DNA of 64,000 nt from UBA11606 sp965243715 (lineage in GTDB: Bacteria; Actinomycetota; Acidimicrobiia; Acidimicrobiales; Aldehydirespiratoraceae), in the NCBI GenBank assembly GCA_965243715.1, contig CBDEVU010000007.1, forward strand, positions 213,785 through 277,784, given 5' to 3'. Below the pieces are notes generated by a model. It worked only from the letters and a program-made list of their open reading frames with translations, made no database searches and had not been told where the DNA came from. Position 1 is the stretch's first letter. The number at the start of each line of letters is the position of its first letter. Made by a program: the position numbers and the translations under genes. Below, piece after piece: positions 1 through 7,206 of the stretch.

Positions 1-1077
1 CCATTGACGCGGGACACGTTCACCTTCGTGACCGCCATCGCTGGCCACGGGAAAGCCGACACCGTCGTTTTCGTAGGCCTTGTCGATAACCCCCTCGCTA
101 TCAGTCCGCAGGAAATGGCACGGTATGCCAAGGTGTTCAGTGGCCAGATTGGTGAATCTATGGGCCGCCATCTCATAGGAGATGTAGAACAGTTCCTTGA
201 GGTCCTCGACCGAGATGTCTTCGGCGGCATCGGCTTCGCGCAAGAAGTCCACCGCGGGTGCTTCTGGGGCCAGAACCGCTGCGGCGAAGTAGTTCGACTC
301 GATGCGTTGGCGCAGATAATCACCGAAGTCACGGGTGTCGCGGTGATCGAGGGCGAAGTGGCCGAGGGTCTGCAAGACGACGCTGCGAGCCTGACGAATC
401 TTCAGTCCACCACGATCGGGAATGAAGATGATCTTGTCACGTCGATCGGTGATGCTTCGCGCCGACCGTGGCATCTGATTGACTCGTTCGATCGTGAAAC
501 CCCAGTGGCCAGCGAGATCAGTCAGCACCCTTTCGCTGATCGGGCCGCTACCGTTGTAGCCCGCCTTGTCGAGGGCCCGCCGAGCAATCGCCTCGATCTC
601 AGCGAAGTAGTTGCTGTGATTCTTCATCTCGTTGCGTAACGAGTTGTTGGCCGAGCGGGCTCGCGCCGCGAGATCCGGGACCGGCACGGCAGGCTCGATG
701 TCTCGATCTCGCACTAAGCGCCACAAGCACACTAAGTGTTCGAGAACATCGTTGCTTACTTTCGCGCCCAGTTTGAGGTTGGCGAGTCCGAGCGCGCGAT
801 AGCGAGGGTCTTGTTGTGCCCGTTCGATCTCGATCTCCAACTCGGAGCGGCGGTCGGGCGGCTCGTTGGAAAGGATCGCGGCCGTGGTCGTTTCGAGAAC
901 GAAAGCGAGATCTTTGATCAAGCCCAGTTTGGGTTCGACCTTGCCGTTTTCGAGTTGAGAAAGGTAGGGCACAGGCCGGCCAACTAGGTCACTGACCTCA
1001 GCTAGGTTCGCGCCCTTCGCCCGCCGAGCGGCGCGAACGTGGCGACCTAGGAGGAGGAGGTCTAGTTCTTCACTCAT
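1..1077 (-). CDS. ramB: RamB/ScfR-type regulator of acetate and glyoxylate metabolism (partial, C-terminus outside window)
   Basis: Read by hand on the minus strand; ATG at 1077, open for 359 codons and still open at the window edge, so the C-terminus is missing. Residues about 8-65 form an XRE-type helix-turn-helix (LGRHVRAARRAKG, then VPYLSQLENGKVEP). A central region contains LGHFALDHRDTRDFG, at the place where ImmA/IrrE-like proteins carry HExxH; here it reads QTLGH, so the metalloprotease motif is not intact, as I recall for ScfR/RamB proteins. A conserved block follows (RIESNYFAAAVLAP). In corynebacteria and mycobacteria RamB controls icl/aceA and other acetate genes. Here the gene is divergent from aceB-aceA across 123 bp, which strongly supports that role. 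The family could instead be a generic short-chain fatty acyl regulator. Confidence 0.85.
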   Translation of the reverse strand, partial: MSEELDLLLLGRHVRAARRAKGANLAEVSDLVGRPVPYLSQLENGKVEPKLGLIKDLAFVLETTTAAILSNEPPDRRSELEIEIERAQQDPRYRALGLANLKLGAKVSNDVLEHLVCLWRLVRDRDIEPAVPVPDLAARARSANNSLRNEMKNHSNYFAEIEAIARRALDKAGYNGSGPISERVLTDLAGHWGFTIERVNQMPRSARSITDRRDKIIFIPDRGGLKIRQARSVVLQTLGHFALDHRDTRDFGDYLRQRIESNYFAAAVLAPEAPAVDFLREADAAEDISVEDLKELFYISYEMAAHRFTNLATEHLGIPCHFLRTDSEGVIDKAYENDGVGFPVASDGGHEGERVPRQW

Positions 1078-1200
1078 TTCGTCTACCTAGCTTCAACGGT
1101 ATCATAACTTTGACATATTTTTCGTAAAACGTAAAGATCGTTTTCACTATATTCGCGAAGAGTTGTTGTTGTTTCTATTCTTACCGGCCATCATTAAGAG
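1078..1200. promoter_or_regulatory. Divergent ramB / aceB-aceA promoter region with a RamB-like box
   Basis: This 123-bp gap is much more AT-rich than its flanks. At 1104-1116 it reads ATAACTTTGACAT. The AACTTTG core (1106-1112) matches the core of the published corynebacterial RamB box (AAACTTTGCAAA type), with mismatches outside the core. The stretch 1117-1136 is A/T-rich (ATTTTTCGTAAAACGTAAAG). Position between regulator and target operon makes it the probable shared control region; the box itself is inferred from one core match. Confidence 0.5.
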
Positions 1201-2823
1201 ATGGCGATGGCCCTCCAACACCAAGACGGGGTCACCGTTGACGATCACCCGTTTGCGCCCGACGTACTCGGCCCGCCCGTACAGCGGTTTCTCGGCCAAC
1301 TTCATCGCCGGTTCGAACCATCTCGTCGACTTCTGCGACGAAGTCACGAGTGCCAGCACCGTGAGCACCTCCGCGGTGTTCTCCCCTGCTTTGATCCGGC
1401 CACTGCGCCCATCCGAGCCAACGACTGGCACATCGCCCCCGCCCCGCCGGACCTAGTCAATCGCCGCACTGAACTAACCGGTCCCGTCACCCGCGCAGCA
1501 ATGGTCGAAGCGCTGAACTCTGGGGCTCGGGTGTACATGGCGGACTTCGAGGACACCACCACCCCAACCTGGTCCAACTGTGTCGATGGCCAACGCAACC
1601 TACGCGACGCTTACGCGGGTACCCTCAGCGCCGATTTTGATGGCGAAATCCGCAGGCCCAACGCGACCGCCGCCACCCTCATGGTTCGCACCCGCGGCTG
1701 GCACCTGCTCGAACCGAGCGTCACGATTGACGGCGAACCCATGTCGGCCTCGCTGTTCGATTTCGGCGTGTGCGTCTTCAATAATGCCCGGGCCGCTGTT
1801 GCCGCCGGTTCGGCGCCGTATTTTTACCTGCCGAAGTTCCAAGGGGCGAGCGACGCTTCACTATGGCGCCAGGTCTTGGAATGGACCGAGGACGAACTCT
1901 CCCTCGGCCGCGGAACTATCCGCACCACGGTCCTGATCGAAACCATCGGAGCCGCCTTCGCCATGGAGGAGATTCTCTTTGAACTTCGTGATCACATAAC
2001 CGGGCTTCATACCGGTAACTGGGATTACCTATTCAGCATGGTGAAGACGTTCGCCAACGATCCATCGTTCATCATCTCGGACCGAGCCGATCTTACCGCC
2101 ACGACCCCTTTCATTCGAGCGTTCACTGAGTTGCTGGTATCGACCTGTCATCGTCGCGGCGCGCACGCAATCGGCGGCATGTCGGGGGTCATTCCCGATA
2201 TTATTAATCCGGCACGCACCGCCTCGGCGCTCCGCAAAGTCACCGTCGATAAGCGTCGCGAAGCAGGCGATGGCTTCGATGGCACCCGCATTGCTCAGCC
2301 CGCGCTCGTGGCCATTGCCGAGCGAGAGTTTGATCGGGTGCTCAGCTACCGTCCTCATCAACTCGAAGTCCAACGCGACGACGTTTACGTCACCGCGGGC
2401 GATCTACTCGCCGTTCGTACCGCCCGCGGAAACCACACCGAGGCCGGATTGCGACACAGCATCAAAGTTGCCTTGCACTACCTCGGTGAATGGCTAGCCG
2501 GTACCGGTGCGGTGGCCATCGACGATCATCTCGAAGACACTGCGATGGCCGAACTCTGCCGCTCGCGGATCTGGCAATGGCGCCGTCACGAAGTAGAACT
2601 CAGCAACGGCTGGATCGTGACCGATGACCTCCTGACCCGCTTCTTAGCAGAGGAGGCCGCGGCGCTGAAAGCAGAACTCGGCTCCGAGACGTGGCGCAGC
2701 GGTCGGTTCGACGATGCCTTTACCCTGATCCAAGAACTCACCTTTAGTGACACGCTCGCGGGCTTTGTGCCAGTAGAGGCAAGTCACCTCATCAGAGGAA
2801 ACCCCCAAGGAGAATGCCAATGA
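1201..2823 (+). CDS. aceB: Malate synthase A
   Basis: Condenses glyoxylate and acetyl-CoA to malate, second step of the glyoxylate shunt, cytoplasmic. 540 residues, close to the A-form length (E. coli AceB 533). Family landmarks: ELTGPVTRAAMVEALNSGA (about 91-109), YMADFEDTTTPTW (112-124), and the malate synthase signature at 263-276 read as RDHITGLHTGNWDY, where the usual Asn of GLN is His. The C-terminal helical domain follows (LHYLGEWLAGTGAVAIDDHL). Two ATGs (1201 and 1207) are possible; an AAGAG at 1196-1200 sits better for 1207, so the N-terminus may be two residues shorter. The stop overlaps the aceA start by 4 nt (ATGA), so the two are translationally coupled. Confidence 0.95.
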   Translation: MAMALQHQDGVTVDDHPFAPDVLGPPVQRFLGQLHRRFEPSRRLLRRSHECQHREHLRGVLPCFDPATAPIRANDWHIAPAPPDLVNRRTELTGPVTRAAMVEALNSGARVYMADFEDTTTPTWSNCVDGQRNLRDAYAGTLSADFDGEIRRPNATAATLMVRTRGWHLLEPSVTIDGEPMSASLFDFGVCVFNNARAAVAAGSAPYFYLPKFQGASDASLWRQVLEWTEDELSLGRGTIRTTVLIETIGAAFAMEEILFELRDHITGLHTGNWDYLFSMVKTFANDPSFIISDRADLTATTPFIRAFTELLVSTCHRRGAHAIGGMSGVIPDIINPARTASALRKVTVDKRREAGDGFDGTRIAQPALVAIAEREFDRVLSYRPHQLEVQRDDVYVTAGDLLAVRTARGNHTEAGLRHSIKVALHYLGEWLAGTGAVAIDDHLEDTAMAELCRSRIWQWRRHEVELSNGWIVTDDLLTRFLAEEAAALKAELGSETWRSGRFDDAFTLIQELTFSDTLAGFVPVEASHLIRGNPQGECQ

Positions 2824-4109
2824 ACCCGACCTTCACCGACCAAGTCGCCGCGCTGGAAAAGGACTGGTCCGAGAACCCGCGCTGGAGCGGCGTTACTCGT
2901 GACTACACCGCTGCCGACGTTGTTCGTCTACGCGGCTCGGTTACCCCAGAGCATACGCTGGCCCGTCAAGGGGCGGAAAAGCTGTGGGAGCGTGTCAATG
3001 ACATGGACTACGTCCACGCCTTGGGGGCCATGACCGGCGGTCAGGCCATCAACTACGCCAAGGGTGGCCTGCCCGCCATCTACCTATCGGGTTGGCAGGT
3101 CGCGGGCGACGCCAACCTCGCCGGTCAGGTTTACCCCGACCAGTCGCTGTACCCCGTGAACTCGGTACCGTCGGTAGTGGCCCGAATCAACAACGCCTTG
3201 CGCCGAGCCGACCAGATCGAGTGGAGCGAGACCAACGGTTCGCCCAACATCGACTACCTGCTCCCGATCGTCGCCGACGCCGAAGCGGGCTTTGGCGGTC
3301 CACTCAACGCCTACGAACTAATGAAGGCCATGATCGAAGCGGGCGCGGCGGGCGTTCACTGGGAGGATCAACTCAGTTCGGCCAAGAAGTGCGGCCACAT
3401 GGGGGGCAAGGTCCTCATCCCCACCCAACAGCACGTGACCACACTCACCGCGGCCCGGTTGGCGGCCGACGTGGCCGACGTACCCACCATCGTGTTGGCC
3501 CGCACCGACGCCCTCGCCGCCAATCTGATCACTACCGACGTCGACGAGAGGGACCAAGAGTTCCTGACCGGGGAGCGCTCCGCCGAAGGCTTCTACTACA
3601 CAGAACCTGGCATCAAGACGCCAATCAAGCGGGCCCTCGCCTACGCCCCCTACTCTGATCTGATCTGGTGCGAGACCGGTACTCCGGACCTAGAGCAGGC
3701 CCGCGAGTTTGCTGAGGCGGTCAAGGCTGAGTTCCCCGATCAGATGCTGAGCTACAACTGCTCGCCCTCGTTCAACTGGAAGGCACATCTCGACGACGGC
3801 ACGATCGCCAAGTTCCAGCGTGAACTCGGAGCGATGGGCTACGCGTTCCAGTTCATCACCCTGGCCGGATGGCATGCCCTGAACGCGTCAGCGTTCGACC
3901 TTGCCCGCGGCTACACCGCCGAAGACATGACCGCCTACGTCGAACTCCAAGAGCGCGAATTCGGCATGGAAGGCGACGGCTACACCGCCACCAAGCACCA
4001 GCGCGAGGTTGGGGCTGGCTACTTCGACAACATTGCGACCATCGTCTCCGGCGGCACCGCATCAACGCTCGCCCTCACCGGCTCCACCGAAGAAGAGCAA
4101 TTCCACTAG
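2820..4109 (+). CDS. aceA: Isocitrate lyase
   Basis: Cleaves isocitrate to succinate and glyoxylate, first step of the glyoxylate shunt. 429 residues, the usual size of the short bacterial ICL. The catalytic signature KKCGHMGGKVLIPT lies at 189-202 with the active cysteine at 191; WQVAGDANLAG (about 92-102) and IVADAEAGFGG (150-160) are also typical. An ATG at 2814 is also in frame, but AAGGAG at 2807-2812 is 7 nt from the ATG at 2820, and that ATG forms an ATGA overlap with the aceB stop, so 2820 is preferred. Convergent with the fatty-acid cyclopropane synthase. Probably regulated with aceB by the divergent RamB. Confidence 0.96.
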   Translation: MNPTFTDQVAALEKDWSENPRWSGVTRDYTAADVVRLRGSVTPEHTLARQGAEKLWERVNDMDYVHALGAMTGGQAINYAKGGLPAIYLSGWQVAGDANLAGQVYPDQSLYPVNSVPSVVARINNALRRADQIEWSETNGSPNIDYLLPIVADAEAGFGGPLNAYELMKAMIEAGAAGVHWEDQLSSAKKCGHMGGKVLIPTQQHVTTLTAARLAADVADVPTIVLARTDALAANLITTDVDERDQEFLTGERSAEGFYYTEPGIKTPIKRALAYAPYSDLIWCETGTPDLEQAREFAEAVKAEFPDQMLSYNCSPSFNWKAHLDDGTIAKFQRELGAMGYAFQFITLAGWHALNASAFDLARGYTAEDMTAYVELQEREFGMEGDGYTATKHQREVGAGYFDNIATIVSGGTASTLALTGSTEEEQFH

Positions 4110-4135
4110 GACGCGTCGCGATTTCGTCCCTATCT

Positions 4136-5263
4136 TTATAATCGACGGAGCAATCCATCCGTGTCGTAGACCGGATGGCGTTGCTTCGCTTTCGTGAACA
4201 CTATCTGAAAAAGCTGAATCGCTCGCACTCGAAAACCGGCGGCCGAACCCAAGAGGTAATACTCCCACGTCCGGCGGAAATGTTCGCCGTAGTGCGGAAT
4301 CTCAGACCAGCGGTCATCGATATTGGCATGCCACTCCATGAGCGTTCGGTCATAATCTGGTCCGAAGTTGTGAACATCCTCGATAGTCCACGTTCTCTCC
4401 GCCGCACGACAAATCTGACCAAGCGACGGGAGCACACCACCAGGGAAAATATGGCGATCGAACCATGGATCGGTGTGGGTCTTCCACTCGTTGGAACCAA
4501 TCGTGTGATGAAGCATCAACCCGTCCGAGTCGAGCAATTCATCGCACTTCGCGAAGAACGAGCCGAGATTTCGGGGGCCGACATGCTCCATCATTCCGAT
4601 CGAGGTGATGCGGTCGAAATGGCCTTCGAGGTCACGATAGTCGGCTTGTTCAATGTGGACCGGAAGCCCCGCCGTCCGTTGCCGGGCTACGGTGACTTGT
4701 TCGATGGCCGGACTGATGCCCGTGACATGGATGTCGTAGCGTTCGGCCACGAACTGAGCGAACCCTCCCCAGCCACACCCAACGTCGAGCAACCGCATCC
4801 CCTGCTCAAGCTTTAGCTTGCGACAGATCAGGTCCAGTTTCGCCTCCTGGGCGGAGTCAAGGTCATCGGCGTCTCGCCAGTATCCACACGTGTAGATCAT
4901 GCGCTTGTCGAGCATGCGCTCGAAGAGGTCGTTGCCGATGTCGTAGTGGGCGGCCGCGTTCTTCTTGGCCCGCCGTTTGCTCTGCCGGTTAGCGAAGCGA
5001 CTCGCGATCACCAGCCGAAGGAGGGCCGGACTGGGCCGAACGTGGTCAGCCAGGTTGCTTTCCTGAGCCACGGCGAGAAACTCGTCGAGTTGGTTAGCTG
5101 TCCACCACCCCGCCTGGTACGCCTCACCGAGCCCAAGTTCGCGGTCGCGAAAGACCCGTTTGAAGACGCGCTCGTCATGGACGTGGATGTCCGCCGGTGC
5201 GTCGCCGCCGACAGTCACCCCCACCGCCGCTAACGTTTCTTCAACGAATTTCGCTGCATCCAT
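4136..5263 (-). CDS. cfa: Cyclopropane-fatty-acyl-phospholipid synthase family methyltransferase
   Basis: SAM-dependent methyltransferase that adds a methylene (or methyl) to unsaturated acyl chains of membrane phospholipids. 375 residues, near the E. coli Cfa length (382). The family block AAHYDIGNDLFERMLD is at about 104-119 and the SAM-binding motif LLDVGCGWGGFAQF at 158-171, followed by GISPAIEQV, GMMEHVG and FPGGVLPSLGQ. Mycobacterial mycolate cyclopropane synthases share these motifs but are shorter (about 290 aa); the full N-terminal domain here points to a phospholipid enzyme. The ATG at 5263 is preceded by a purine-rich GGGGGATCTCGG. Only 26 nt separate it from convergent aceA, without a clear terminator. 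Confidence 0.92.
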   Translation of the reverse strand: MDAAKFVEETLAAVGVTVGGDAPADIHVHDERVFKRVFRDRELGLGEAYQAGWWTANQLDEFLAVAQESNLADHVRPSPALLRLVIASRFANRQSKRRAKKNAAAHYDIGNDLFERMLDKRMIYTCGYWRDADDLDSAQEAKLDLICRKLKLEQGMRLLDVGCGWGGFAQFVAERYDIHVTGISPAIEQVTVARQRTAGLPVHIEQADYRDLEGHFDRITSIGMMEHVGPRNLGSFFAKCDELLDSDGLMLHHTIGSNEWKTHTDPWFDRHIFPGGVLPSLGQICRAAERTWTIEDVHNFGPDYDRTLMEWHANIDDRWSEIPHYGEHFRRTWEYYLLGSAAGFRVRAIQLFQIVFTKAKQRHPVYDTDGLLRRL

Positions 5264-5317
5264 CCGAGATCCCCCATTACATCATTAACCTAGCTTGCCG
5301 TCACCGCGCTTGCAGTA

Positions 5318-5394
5318 TGGCACCTCCGACAGGACTCGAACCCGCAACCGTCGGGGTAGAAACCCGATGCTCTATCCAGTTGAGCTACGGAGGC
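5318..5394 (-). tRNA. tRNA-Arg (anticodon UCU)
   Basis: On the minus strand the cloverleaf begins GCCTCCG (acceptor) and has a D-arm with GCTC/GAGC and a TTCGAGT T-loop. The anticodon stem TCGGG/CCCGA encloses loop TTTCTAC, so the anticodon is TCT. The 3' acceptor strand CGGAGGT closes the stem with a G-U first pair, then a G discriminator and an encoded CCA at 5320-5318. Confidence 0.95.
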
Positions 5395-5488
5395 AAGAAC
5401 AGGGTAGACCTATTGGGTCCCAAGCCGGTACACTACGGATTCGTTCGTCTCTTGAGACGGGCCGTCGCCGGACCTTCGGGCCCCGCGT

Positions 5489-5563
5489 GGTGGGCGTAGC
5501 TCAGTTGGTTAGAGCGCCTGGTTGTGGTCCAGGAGGTCGGGGGTTCGAGTCCCCTCGTTCACC
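5489..5563 (+). tRNA. tRNA-His (anticodon GUG)
   Basis: The acceptor stem GTGGGCG pairs with CGTTCAC, with two G-U pairs. The anticodon stem CCTGG/CCAGG encloses TTGTGGT, giving anticodon GTG. The G at 5489 and C at 5563 form the extra G-1:C73 pair diagnostic of tRNA-His. CCA is not encoded. A TACACT at 5429-5434 could be its -10 element. Confidence 0.95.
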
Positions 5564-5592
5564 CGATAGAATTGTTCCATGGATCAATTCCT

Positions 5593-5665
5593 GCACCTCT
5601 AGCTCAATTGGTAGAGCATCGGACTCTTAATCCGCAGGTTCTGGGTTCGAGTCCCAGGGGGTGTA
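5593..5665 (+). tRNA. tRNA-Lys (anticodon CUU)
   Basis: The acceptor GCACCTC pairs with GGGGTGT. The D-arm is GCTC/GAGC, and the anticodon loop CTCTTAA gives anticodon CTT. The T-arm is CTGGG TTCGAGT CCCAG with discriminator A at 5665; CCA is not encoded. It lies 29 nt after tRNA-His and is probably co-transcribed with it. Confidence 0.95.
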
Positions 5666-5914
5666 CAAAGCAAACGAGCCTCCGCTGCCGACCACGGTCA
5701 GCCAACGCCTTGACCGACTACAATCCGGCGGATTCTCTTGAGGACATAAGTAGTCAAGCAACGGTCGCAGTCGAAGCCACCCTTGTCGATGTCGAAAATG
5801 GCAGGCGCTTTGGACCCGGTTGTTGAACTACTCGATGGCCCACACCACGTTTTTCGCGTCCGCGTCGATGATCGGCCCCGGCACCAAAATCAAGGGGCAT
5901 TCCAAGGAGGTGGG

Positions 5915-5951
5915 TGCCCCGCCGGTTTCCGGGTTCCTTCCCGGCGGGGCA
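5915..5951. repeat. Strong inverted repeat, 11-bp perfect stem
   Basis: TGCCCCGCCGG (5915-5925) and its exact complement CCGGCGGGGCA (5941-5951) enclose a 15-nt loop. There is no T-run, so it is not a canonical intrinsic terminator. Confidence 0.7.
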
Positions 5952-5970
5952 TGGGGAATGAGGCGGTAAC

Positions 5971-5990
5971 AGGGCAAGGAGAGTTGCCCT
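5971..5990. repeat. Inverted repeat, 7-bp perfect stem with 6-nt loop
   Basis: AGGGCAA (5971-5977) pairs with TTGCCCT (5984-5990). On the minus-strand RNA an alternative outer pairing GGGTGAGG/CCTCATTC could nest around the same segment, as in a folded non-coding RNA. Confidence 0.6.
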
Positions 5991-6042
5991 CACCCGGACC
6001 CCAGGCTTAAACCATAATTCCCAAAGTATTCTGAAACCGTGT

Positions 6043-6060
6043 GCTCTCAGAAAAGAGAGC
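6043..6060. repeat. Inverted repeat, 6-bp perfect stem with 6-nt loop
   Basis: GCTCTC (6043-6048) and GAGAGC (6055-6060) enclose AGAAAA. It lies about 40 nt beyond the stop of the minus-strand dehydrogenase gene ending at 6102, where a terminator would be expected, but the T-rich part is in the loop rather than after the stem. Confidence 0.5.
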
Positions 6061-6101
6061 CCTCCTACCACACCTAACCATATGCAGGGGGTGTGACATT
6101 C

Positions 6102-7178
6102 CTAGATTGGATTCGATATGGCCCGCCCTCTTTGAGGAACTCCGGCGATGTCCCCATCCCCCGCGATTTTGTCCACCGCGACAACTCGACCCGTTGCCGC
6201 CGATTCCTTGACCGCGAGGGCACCCGCCAACGCGGCCAAGCCAGCTTCGCCGGTGACCGAAGGGGCGCCGTCCCCCGCAACGGCCAGTCGGAACTTATCC
6301 AATGCTGCGTCGTAGAGGTCGCGCCGGTCAGAAACTTGGATTTCTTCGGTGGATTTACCCACGGTCCGCCACAACGAACCGACCGGGTCCTGCGACATAA
6401 TGTCGACGCCATGGACCGAGGCCTCGGTTCCAATCACGGTGATTGAAGTCGGAGAGTGCTCGACGGTAAACGCGTCGTGCAGTTGTACAAGAACGTCGCC
6501 GAACTGAACCACCGCCATAACGGCGTCCGGCACAGTGAAGTCCGATCCATCGCTCCACTGACCCTGCCGGACAGCGATGGCGGTAGCCGCTGTGGCGGTC
6601 CGTCCGAGGATAGCTTGGATGGCGGACAGGTCGTGTACGGTAATATCAAGAATTACCCCACCCCCCGCCGGATCATCAAGACGCCAGCCGCGGAGACGTT
6701 CGGGCAAGAGGACGGCGTGTGCGACTCGGACCGCGAGAGGCGTCCCGAGGGATCCCGAAGAAACCAACTTCATGAGCGCTTTGTGAGTGCCCGCGCCGGG
6801 CAGGTGATGATTCGTGGCTAAGACCACTTCGTTGTCGGCGGCCGCCTCGATCATTTTTCTACCGTCGGCCATGGTCAAGGCCAGCGGTTTCTCGCACAGG
6901 ACGTGTTTACCGCTCGTGGCGGCCGCGATGGCCTGCTCCGCATGCAGGTGGTTGGCGCTGCTGATATAGACGGCGTCGATATCAGGGGACGAGCAAACGT
7001 CGCCGATCGCGGCCGTCGACCGCGCAATTCCGTGGGTAGAGGCGAACTGTGCGGCCCATTCGGGAGTGGTGCTCTGTACCACCTCGACCGTGTCGCCCCC
7101 GCGGCGCAGCGCAGGGATCAGCCGTGTGGCCGCTATATCACTTGCTCCAATTAGCGCCCACCGAAGCGATAATTTCAT
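6102..7178 (-). CDS. Gfo/Idh/MocA family oxidoreductase
   Basis: NAD(P)-dependent sugar or inositol dehydrogenase-like protein, 358 residues, the usual family size. The N-terminal Rossmann fold begins at once (WALIGASDIA, residues 7-16); the family motif CEKPLAL is about 95 residues in, followed by the substrate domain (GGGVILDITVHDLSAIQAIL, with the D-x-x-x-H pattern). ATG at 7178 is chosen because AGGAG lies 5 nt upstream; the frame stays open 20 codons further but without support. It lies 28 nt after the GMC oxidoreductase gene in the same direction, suggesting a two-gene operon acting on the same sugar derivative. The substrate cannot be read from sequence. Confidence 0.88.
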   Translation of the reverse strand: MKLSLRWALIGASDIAATRLIPALRRGGDTVEVVQSTTPEWAAQFASTHGIARSTAAIGDVCSSPDIDAVYISSANHLHAEQAIAAATSGKHVLCEKPLALTMADGRKMIEAAADNEVVLATNHHLPGAGTHKALMKLVSSGSLGTPLAVRVAHAVLLPERLRGWRLDDPAGGGVILDITVHDLSAIQAILGRTATAATAIAVRQGQWSDGSDFTVPDAVMAVVQFGDVLVQLHDAFTVEHSPTSITVIGTEASVHGVDIMSQDPVGSLWRTVGKSTEEIQVSDRRDLYDAALDKFRLAVAGDGAPSVTGEAGLAALAGALAVKESAATGRVVAVDKIAGDGDIAGVPQRGRAISNPI

Positions 7179-7206
7179 CAGTACTCCTAGAACCACCCTA
7201 TGTGTA

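Larger units (their letters stand above)
5666..6101. other. 436-nt stretch without a convincing gene; hairpin-rich second half
   Basis: No reading frame here has a recognisable product or a good start. On the minus strand a short frame at about 5900-5840 reads CPLILVPGPIIDADAKNVV before a stop, which may be a decayed gene remnant. The segment 5915-6060 holds three perfect inverted repeats (listed separately), which suggests a structured RNA or processing/termination signals rather than protein coding. Confidence 0.4.

Noticed and set aside
5840..5905. Minus-strand peptide CPLILVPGPIIDADAKNVV as a real gene
   Set aside because: It looks protein-like but is only about 23 codons to the stop and has no proper start; kept only as a possible remnant.
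5754..6071. A 105-codon minus-strand frame in the gap after the tRNA genes
   Set aside because: It spans two GC-rich hairpins, has no ribosome site, and its sequence is low-complexity with no family resemblance.
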